Source of the DNA: Vampirovibrio chlorellavorus
Lineage (GTDB): Bacteria; Cyanobacteriota; Vampirovibrionia; Vampirovibrionales; Vampirovibrionaceae
DNA: 64,000 nt
Assembly: GCA_003149345.1 (NCBI GenBank)
Contig: QFWI01000011.1
Coordinates: 372,001-436,000 of the forward strand
Direction of reading: 5' to 3'
The notes under the pieces were generated by a model, which saw nothing but the letters and a program-made list of their open reading frames with translations, ran no database searches and was not told the origin of the DNA. Positions within the stretch are counted from its first letter, which is position 1. Each line of letters opens with the position of its first letter. The position numbers and the translations under genes were made by a program. Below, in pieces: positions 58,756 to 64,000 of the stretch.

Positions 58756-60180
58756 GTGTCTCATTTCACCTATCAGGAATTGTTAGAGGGCTCTCAGGGC
58801 AAGGCGGCCTCTTCCCACTCCGAATTTAAGCAGGCCCGGTTGTGGACGGATACCCGCACGATTCAGCCGGGAGACTTCTTTTTGCCCTTGTCCGGCGAGC
58901 GGTTTGACGGGCATGATTATCTGGAACAAGCCTTTCATGCGGGGGCGGTGGGGGCTTTTGTGGCCGCTGACAAAGTTCAGGCGCACCCGGACTGGCAAAC
59001 CTTTCCCAATCTCATTGCTGTGGAATCGCCGGTGATGGCCTATTTGGCCATGGCTCGGCTGCACCGGAATAAAATTAATCCCAAGGTCATCGCCATTACC
59101 GGTAGTTCCGGGAAAACCACTACCAAGGAAATGCTGTTTGCGGCGCTGTCTCCCCTCAAAAAGACCCAGAAAACCGATAAGAACTTCAACAACGAAGTGG
59201 GCGTGTCCCAAACTTTGCTGGCTTTGCAGCCGGATACAGAAATTTTGATTGTGGAAATGGGCATGCGGGGCCTCCGCCAGATTTACATGCTCTCGGAGGC
59301 GGCTTGCCCGGATGTGGCCATCATCAACAACATTGGCCCGGCCCATATCGGTCTGCTGGGCTCTTTGGAAAACATCGCCAAGGCCAAGCTGGAGATTACA
59401 GAAGGCCTGAACCCGGCGACGGGAACCCTGGTCATCAATCAGGATGCCCCGCACTTGGCCGAGTTGACCCCCACGGGTTGGTCGGGAAAGACGGTGGCTT
59501 ACAGCCTCAGTGAGGCTCAAAATATCACGCCCGTCTATGAGCAGGGGCAGCCCGGTGTTCGCTTTGAGTATGCCGGGGTGTCCATTGTCTTGCCGGTACC
59601 CGGCGAGCATATGGTGGCCAACGCTCTGGGCGTCCTCAAGGTCGGGGAAGCCCTGGGTTTTTCAGCGGCCCAGCTGGCTCCCGGACTGTCTGCCTTCAAG
59701 CCGGAAAAAGGGCGGGGAGAGCGTAAGGCCCTGAAAGGCTACACCGACGTGTGGGTGATTGATGACGCCTATAACGCCAACCCGGACAGCGCCAAGGCCT
59801 CCATCAAGGCCTTTTTATCCACCGCTCAAGCCGATCAGCAGCACTTTCTGGTGGTGGGCGGCATGAAGGAGCTGGGTGACTTGAGTCGCCAGTATCACGA
59901 GCAACTGGGCCTGTGGCTGGCCGGACAGCCGCACATTGATGCCCTGTTTACCTTGGGAGAAGAAGGGGCCTGGTTGGCGGACGCCGCTGGCAATGCCCGG
60001 TTTCCGGTGCGCCATGCCCAAAGCCTGACGCATTTGGTCAGCCAGTTAACCAGTGGCTCTATTGCCCTGCAAAACGCCGTTGTGTACTTGAAGGGCTCTC
60101 GGGCCTACAAACTGGATGAACTGCCCGCCTTACTGGAGCAGGCCGCGCTGAGCCCGGCCTCGCAGGAGGTTCGCTCATGA
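58756..60180 (+). CDS. murF: UDP-MurNAc-tripeptide:D-Ala-D-Ala ligase
   Basis: A 474-residue MurF that adds D-Ala-D-Ala to the UDP-MurNAc tripeptide. The P-loop is ITGSSGKTTTKE (residues ~114-124), with NNEVGVSQTLL and EMGMRGLRQI as family motifs and DDAYNANPDSAKAS in the C-terminal domain. The start is GTG. Its stop overlaps the mraY start as ATGA. murE is not next to it here. Confidence 0.95.
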   Translation: MSHFTYQELLEGSQGKAASSHSEFKQARLWTDTRTIQPGDFFLPLSGERFDGHDYLEQAFHAGAVGAFVAADKVQAHPDWQTFPNLIAVESPVMAYLAMARLHRNKINPKVIAITGSSGKTTTKEMLFAALSPLKKTQKTDKNFNNEVGVSQTLLALQPDTEILIVEMGMRGLRQIYMLSEAACPDVAIINNIGPAHIGLLGSLENIAKAKLEITEGLNPATGTLVINQDAPHLAELTPTGWSGKTVAYSLSEAQNITPVYEQGQPGVRFEYAGVSIVLPVPGEHMVANALGVLKVGEALGFSAAQLAPGLSAFKPEKGRGERKALKGYTDVWVIDDAYNANPDSAKASIKAFLSTAQADQQHFLVVGGMKELGDLSRQYHEQLGLWLAGQPHIDALFTLGEEGAWLADAAGNARFPVRHAQSLTHLVSQLTSGSIALQNAVVYLKGSRAYKLDELPALLEQAALSPASQEVRS

Positions 60181-61166
60181 GCGTTGAACGTCTGGGTGCC
60201 GCTGTGGCCATTTTGACCCCGTTTCTGGTTAGTTTGTCTTTGGGTGGGGCTTATATCCGCTTTTTGCAAAAACGGTACATGGGCCAGTACATCCGGGAAG
60301 ATGGGCCACAGAGCCATCACAGTAAGGCCGGAACCCCTACGGCGGGTGGGGTGCTGATTCTGTTTTCCTTGCTGGTGGGCTTGGCTGTTTTGGTGGCATT
60401 GATGGGAGCCCACTTTGCCACTCCGGCGGTGGGCGTGGCCTTGGCGGTGACCCTGGCCTTTGGCTTGCTGGGCTTTGTGGATGACTACCTGAAAATTTCC
60501 AAAAAGAAAAACAAGGGCGTGACCGGTTATACCAAGCTGGCCGTCCAGGTGGTGGCCGGACTGGGAGCGGGCTGGTACGCCTGGCAAAGCCTGCCTCACG
60601 GGGGCGATGTCAGTGTGTTTGGCTGGTTCTCTCTTCCGTTTGGCTTTCTCTATCCCTTGCTGGCCGCCTTTATTGTCACAGGGGCTTCCAACGCCGTGAA
60701 CCTGACCGATGGGCTGGATGGCCTGGCCAGCGGTACGGCCTTGATGACTTTTATCACCTTGGCCATGATGCTCTTGGCCACTGGACAGGGGGCGCTGGGC
60801 CTGTTTTCCCTGGGTGTGGCCGGGGCTTGTCTGGGCTTTTTGATGTTTAACCGCAATCCGGCCCGCATTTTTATGGGCGATACTGGTAGTCTGGCCTTGG
60901 GTGGAGCGTTTGGGGCGCTAGTGGTTCTGGGAAAGCTAGAATGCTGGGCCTTGTTGTTGGGCGCTGTGTTTATTGTGGAAACCTTGTCCGTGATCTTGCA
61001 GGTGTACTCCTTTAAAACCACGGGCAAGCGCATTTTTCGCATGAGCCCCCTGCACCACCATTTTGAACTGGGCGGCTGGAGCGAGAATCGGGTGGTATAC
61101 AGTTTTGTGACCTTCCAGTTTTTTTGCTGCACCCTGGCCGTTTTTCTGTACAATTTTGCTATGTAA
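60177..61166 (+). CDS. mraY: Phospho-N-acetylmuramoyl-pentapeptide transferase
   Basis: A 329-residue polytopic membrane enzyme that makes lipid I from UDP-MurNAc-pentapeptide and undecaprenyl phosphate. It has the motifs HHSKAGTPTAGG and FVDDYLKISKKKNKG, then NLTDGLDGLASG and the late HHHFE. About ten membrane segments are seen. It is in the order murF-mraY-murD as in the usual dcw cluster. Translation is probably coupled to murF. Confidence 0.96.
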   Translation: MSVERLGAAVAILTPFLVSLSLGGAYIRFLQKRYMGQYIREDGPQSHHSKAGTPTAGGVLILFSLLVGLAVLVALMGAHFATPAVGVALAVTLAFGLLGFVDDYLKISKKKNKGVTGYTKLAVQVVAGLGAGWYAWQSLPHGGDVSVFGWFSLPFGFLYPLLAAFIVTGASNAVNLTDGLDGLASGTALMTFITLAMMLLATGQGALGLFSLGVAGACLGFLMFNRNPARIFMGDTGSLALGGAFGALVVLGKLECWALLLGAVFIVETLSVILQVYSFKTTGKRIFRMSPLHHHFELGGWSENRVVYSFVTFQFFCCTLAVFLYNFAM

Positions 61167-61179
61167 GTGAAGGATGGCT

Positions 61180-62598
61180 ATGGCGACACAGGATTGGACG
61201 GATCAACCGCTCACGGTATTGGGATTGTCTCGCAGTGGGGCGGCGGTGGCCCGCTATGTGGCCCAGCGGGGTGGTCGGGTCTTCCTCAGTGAAACCGTTC
61301 CGGCAGCGCCACACAATGAAGCCCTTCGGCAGGAGCTGACGGCCCTGGGCGTCACCGTGGAAATGGGCGGTCACAGTAAGCAGTGCTTTACCCATGCCAA
61401 TCTGGTGGTGGTCAGTCCGGGCATCCCACCCAGCAGTGAGGCCATTGAACAACTGCGCCTGAGCGGCAAAACGGTCATTTCCGAGGTGGAATTCGCTTAC
61501 CGGCAGACCCCGCAAATCCCCATTGTGGGCATTACCGGCACCAACGGAAAGTCCACCACCACCACGCTGGTGTCCTGGATTCTGACTCAGGCGGGCAAGC
61601 AGGCCCCGGCTTGCGGCAATATTGGCATCCCCATCACCGATGTCATCAACGGACAGACGCCCGATTATCTGGCAGCGGAACTGAGTTCCTTTCAGTTGGA
61701 GTTTTCGCCTACGCTGAAGGCCAAAGTGGCCATCTTTACCAACTTCAAACCCGATCACCTGGATTGGCATGGCTCCTTGGAGGCCTATCAGGAAGCCAAG
61801 CTCAAGCTCTTTACCGGTGCCCAATCGCCGGAATGGTCGGTGGTACTGGCTGATGATCCCGTGAGTCAGCTGATCGCCAGCCGCACCACCAGCAACGTTT
61901 TATGGTTCTCCCGGGATCAGCATCTGGTAGCCCAGCATGCCAATAAAGCCTATCTGGATGAAAACCAGACCGTGGTCATTCAGTTGGAAGGGCAGGCCCC
62001 GGTGCGCTTGTTCTCGGTGGATTCCCTGAAACTGATTGGGGATCACAACTTCGAGAACGTGCTGGCCAGTGCCTCCGCCGCCTTGTTGCTGGGGATTGAA
62101 CCTGCTGTGATTGCCAAGGCTTGTCAGGCCTTTGAGGGGCTGGAGCATCGCCTGGAGCGAGTGGACGCCCTGGGGCCCAAGCAAGTGGTTTTCTACAACG
62201 ATTCCAAGGCCACCAACACCGATGCGGCCATTTCGGCGCTGCGGGCCTTCAAGAGCCGAAAGGTCATCCTGATTGCCGGGGGCTATGACAAGATGACCCC
62301 GCTGGATGATTTTGTGACCGCCGCCCAGGCCAATGCCAAGTCCGTCATCCTGATTGGGGCGGCCAAAGAGCGCTTTGCCCAGGCCTTTGAGGCCAGTGGG
62401 TACCACGCCGTGGAATTCGCTGAGGATTTGTCAGCGGCCATCGCCCAGGGATATCACCTTAGCGATGGGGAACCGGTGTTGTTTGCCCCGGCTTGCTCCA
62501 GCTTTGATATGTTCAAAAACTTTGAAGAACGGGGCCGGGCCTTCAAGGCCGGTGTGCAAGCCCTGAAAGCCCAAGTGGAAAGCTCTGTGAGACCTTAA
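61180..62598 (+). CDS. murD: UDP-N-acetylmuramoyl-L-alanine:D-glutamate ligase
   Basis: A 472-residue MurD. The N-terminal Rossmann domain has VLGLSRSGAAVARY, the P-loop is GITGTNGKSTTTTL, and the family ELSSFQLEF and NDSKATNTDA motifs follow. The ATG at 61180 is preferred because AAGGA is at five bases; another ATG is six bases earlier. It is 14 bases from mraY. A GxCSSFDMFKNF-like stretch (ACSSFDMFKNFEERG) ends the C-terminal domain. Confidence 0.96.
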   Translation: MATQDWTDQPLTVLGLSRSGAAVARYVAQRGGRVFLSETVPAAPHNEALRQELTALGVTVEMGGHSKQCFTHANLVVVSPGIPPSSEAIEQLRLSGKTVISEVEFAYRQTPQIPIVGITGTNGKSTTTTLVSWILTQAGKQAPACGNIGIPITDVINGQTPDYLAAELSSFQLEFSPTLKAKVAIFTNFKPDHLDWHGSLEAYQEAKLKLFTGAQSPEWSVVLADDPVSQLIASRTTSNVLWFSRDQHLVAQHANKAYLDENQTVVIQLEGQAPVRLFSVDSLKLIGDHNFENVLASASAALLLGIEPAVIAKACQAFEGLEHRLERVDALGPKQVVFYNDSKATNTDAAISALRAFKSRKVILIAGGYDKMTPLDDFVTAAQANAKSVILIGAAKERFAQAFEASGYHAVEFAEDLSAAIAQGYHLSDGEPVLFAPACSSFDMFKNFEERGRAFKAGVQALKAQVESSVRP

Positions 62599-62600
62599 CC

Positions 62601-63812
62601 ATGAGTCGACCTTACGCTCAGAACATCACCCGCCCAGCGAGCGCTACCCGGTACAGGACGGGCCGTGATTTTGGGCCCGCCGATCGGTTCGGGGATGGAG
62701 TTAGTGGTGGTGCGCGGGCGGGTGCTTTTGATCAGGCATTGATGTACACGACTATTGCTCTAGTGGTGGTGGGTTTGGTATCTGTCTTCACTGCCAGTGC
62801 TGCTCAGGCGGATCTGGAAACCGGTAATAGCCTGACCTTGTTGCTGAAACAGTTGATTTCCGCCTTGATTGGCGCCGGGGCGTTGTTTTTTTTCATTGGT
62901 TTTCCCTTTGAGCGGCTGAAGCGCTTGGCCCGACCGTTTTCTCTGGTCTGTGTTGGCTTGTTATTGATGACCATGTTTATGGGCACCACGGCTAACGGCA
63001 GTGAGCGCTGGATTATGTTGCCCTTTGGGTTTCAGTTTCAGCCATCCGACTTTGCCAAGGTGGGGGCCATTGCCCTCATGGCCCAAGCCACCAGCGAGCG
63101 CAGCATATGGAGTATGGGCAGCGTACTCAATATTTTTTTGGTGACAGTGATGATCCTGTTGATTTTGCAGCAGCCCAACCTCAGTGTGACTATGATTCTG
63201 GGATTCCTGACCTTTGCCATGCTGTTTGTGGCCGGATTGTCCCGTACGATTGTTCTGGGCAGCTTGCCTCTTATCGTTTTTCTGGCGTATCAAAAAATTC
63301 GCCATACCGAATACCAGTGGAAACGCATTGTCGGTTGGTTAGACCCTTGGAAGGACGCCCAAGACGCTGGTTATAACCTCATTCAGTCCTACTATGCCAT
63401 AGGCTCGGGTGGATTGTTCGGGGTGGGGCTGGGTAATTCCATCCAAAAGCTGTATTACCTGCCTTTTCAGCATACGGATTTTATTTTTTCGGTGATTTGC
63501 GAAGAATGGGGCTTTTTTGGGGCGCTGATTGTGATGGGCCTGTTTGCCCTGCTGGGCTGGCGGGGCTTTACCATCGCCTGGCATTGCCCCAGTCGCTTTG
63601 GTAAAATGCTGGCCTTTGGCCTCACTTTGGCCATTGTGTTGCAGGCCATGATTAACATTAGCGTGACCATTGGCCTGATGCCGGTGACCGGCGTGACTTT
63701 GCCCCTGATTAGCTATGGGGGCACTTCCATGATTGTGACCCTGGCTATGATCGGCATGCTGCTGAACATTTCCCGGACGCATCCGGTACCGCAACTCCAA
63801 GAGGAGTATTAG
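62601..63812 (+). CDS. ftsW: SEDS-family peptidoglycan glycosyltransferase FtsW
   Basis: A 403-residue SEDS protein; the N-terminal ~45 residues are cytosolic and Arg-rich, then come ten membrane segments. Family motifs are present: GSERWIMLPFGFQFQPSDFAK, GYNLIQSYYAIGSGGLFGVGLG and TGVTLPLISYGGTSM. It polymerises lipid II glycan strands at the septum with a partner penicillin-binding protein. Its place between murD and murG supports FtsW over RodA. Confidence 0.95.
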   Translation: MSRPYAQNITRPASATRYRTGRDFGPADRFGDGVSGGARAGAFDQALMYTTIALVVVGLVSVFTASAAQADLETGNSLTLLLKQLISALIGAGALFFFIGFPFERLKRLARPFSLVCVGLLLMTMFMGTTANGSERWIMLPFGFQFQPSDFAKVGAIALMAQATSERSIWSMGSVLNIFLVTVMILLILQQPNLSVTMILGFLTFAMLFVAGLSRTIVLGSLPLIVFLAYQKIRHTEYQWKRIVGWLDPWKDAQDAGYNLIQSYYAIGSGGLFGVGLGNSIQKLYYLPFQHTDFIFSVICEEWGFFGALIVMGLFALLGWRGFTIAWHCPSRFGKMLAFGLTLAIVLQAMINISVTIGLMPVTGVTLPLISYGGTSMIVTLAMIGMLLNISRTHPVPQLQEEY

Positions 63813-63815
63813 CCG

Positions 63816-64000
63816 GTGGGGATGCGCTTGGTGGTCACGGGTGGGGGAACGGGTGGCCATATTTACCCGGCTTTAGCCGTGGCCGAGCTGATGCGGGAAG
63901 ACCCGGCGGTGGCCTCGGTCACTTATATCGGCAATGCCGGTTCTCTGGAGAGTGATTTGGTGCCCCAGCACGGCATTGATTTTTTGGGAATCAGTTTTTA
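63816..64000 (+). CDS. murG: UDP-GlcNAc transferase MurG, N-terminal part, cut by window edge
   Basis: About 61 residues of MurG, which adds GlcNAc to lipid I to make lipid II. The motif TGGGTGGHIYPALAVAELM is the classic N-terminal glycine loop. AGGAG (63802-63806) suits a GTG at 63816 with nine bases spacing; an ATG two codons later is an alternative. The gene continues past base 64000. Confidence 0.93.
   Translation, partial: MGMRLVVTGGGTGGHIYPALAVAELMREDPAVASVTYIGNAGSLESDLVPQHGIDFLGISF

Overview
The window is one stretch of a bacterial chromosome with moderately high GC content, densely packed with genes in short co-directional runs. The gene content (LL-diaminopimelate aminotransferase, MurT-type Mur ligase, a Gram-negative-style dcw cluster, a FliA/WhiG-type sigma factor, several Pro/Ala-rich proteins of unknown family) suggests a non-photosynthetic relative of Cyanobacteria, of the Vampirovibrio/Melainabacteria type. 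This is an inference from gene content and style, not a database result. No rRNA, tRNA, CRISPR array, prophage or intact insertion sequence was seen.

Layout. 1-6.2 kb (minus strand): partial leucyl aminopeptidase, aroE, and a cystathionine lyase/synthase plus cystathionine beta-synthase pair (reverse transsulfuration) with a proline-rich, calpain-like predicted cysteine protease between them; then a ~150 bp inverted-repeat element and a small Cys-rich protein. 6.3-12.9 kb: purH, an RSH (p)ppGpp enzyme, a Ca2+/cation exchanger that looks leaderless, and an Old Yellow Enzyme. 13-14 kb: a peroxide-defence pair (PerR-like regulator and rubrerythrin) with an AT-rich palindromic operator. 14.4-18.1 kb: cupin/JmjC-like protein, exported alpha/beta hydrolase, TusA-like and YkgJ-like proteins, and a 144 bp MITE-like element. 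18.1-23.7 kb (minus): HD-GYP-like protein, CPBP protease, unusual membrane glycosyltransferase, TPR protein and a membrane-anchored unknown. 23.9-26 kb: pyrG and gatC. 26.2-27.4 kb: two RDD membrane proteins.

27.4-34 kb (minus) is a compact operon lipA, bkdA1, bkdA2, bkdB, lpd, lipB. It holds a complete branched-chain 2-oxoacid dehydrogenase (E1 alpha, E1 beta, E2, E3) together with both enzymes that make its lipoyl cofactor. 34.3-37.3 kb has a periplasmic HtrA-like protease and two low-complexity membrane-anchored unknowns. 37.5-42.1 kb (minus) is a regulatory cassette: a FliA/WhiG-like sigma factor, two unknown proteins, a PAS histidine kinase, and a response regulator fused to an anti-sigma-like GHKL ATPase domain. 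42.4-50.5 kb: an unknown protein, MurT, a glyoxalase-fold protein, dapL, prmA, rsmE and a CCA/poly(A) nucleotidyltransferase.

50.8-53.5 kb encodes the most striking protein here. It has about 877 residues, with an array of seven-residue repeats (near-perfect 105 bp DNA repeats), a unique central domain, a second array of six-residue Tyr-rich repeats and a Pro-rich tail; a run of 13 G lies upstream. After it come a polytopic membrane protein, exonuclease III, an ankyrin-repeat protein and a DnaQ-like exonuclease. The window ends in a dcw-type peptidoglycan operon: pentapeptide-repeat protein, murF, mraY, murD, ftsW and the start of murG. The ankyrin protein, calpain-like protein, repeat protein and Pro/Ala-rich membrane proteins would suit an organism that interacts with other cells, but nothing in the sequence proves this.
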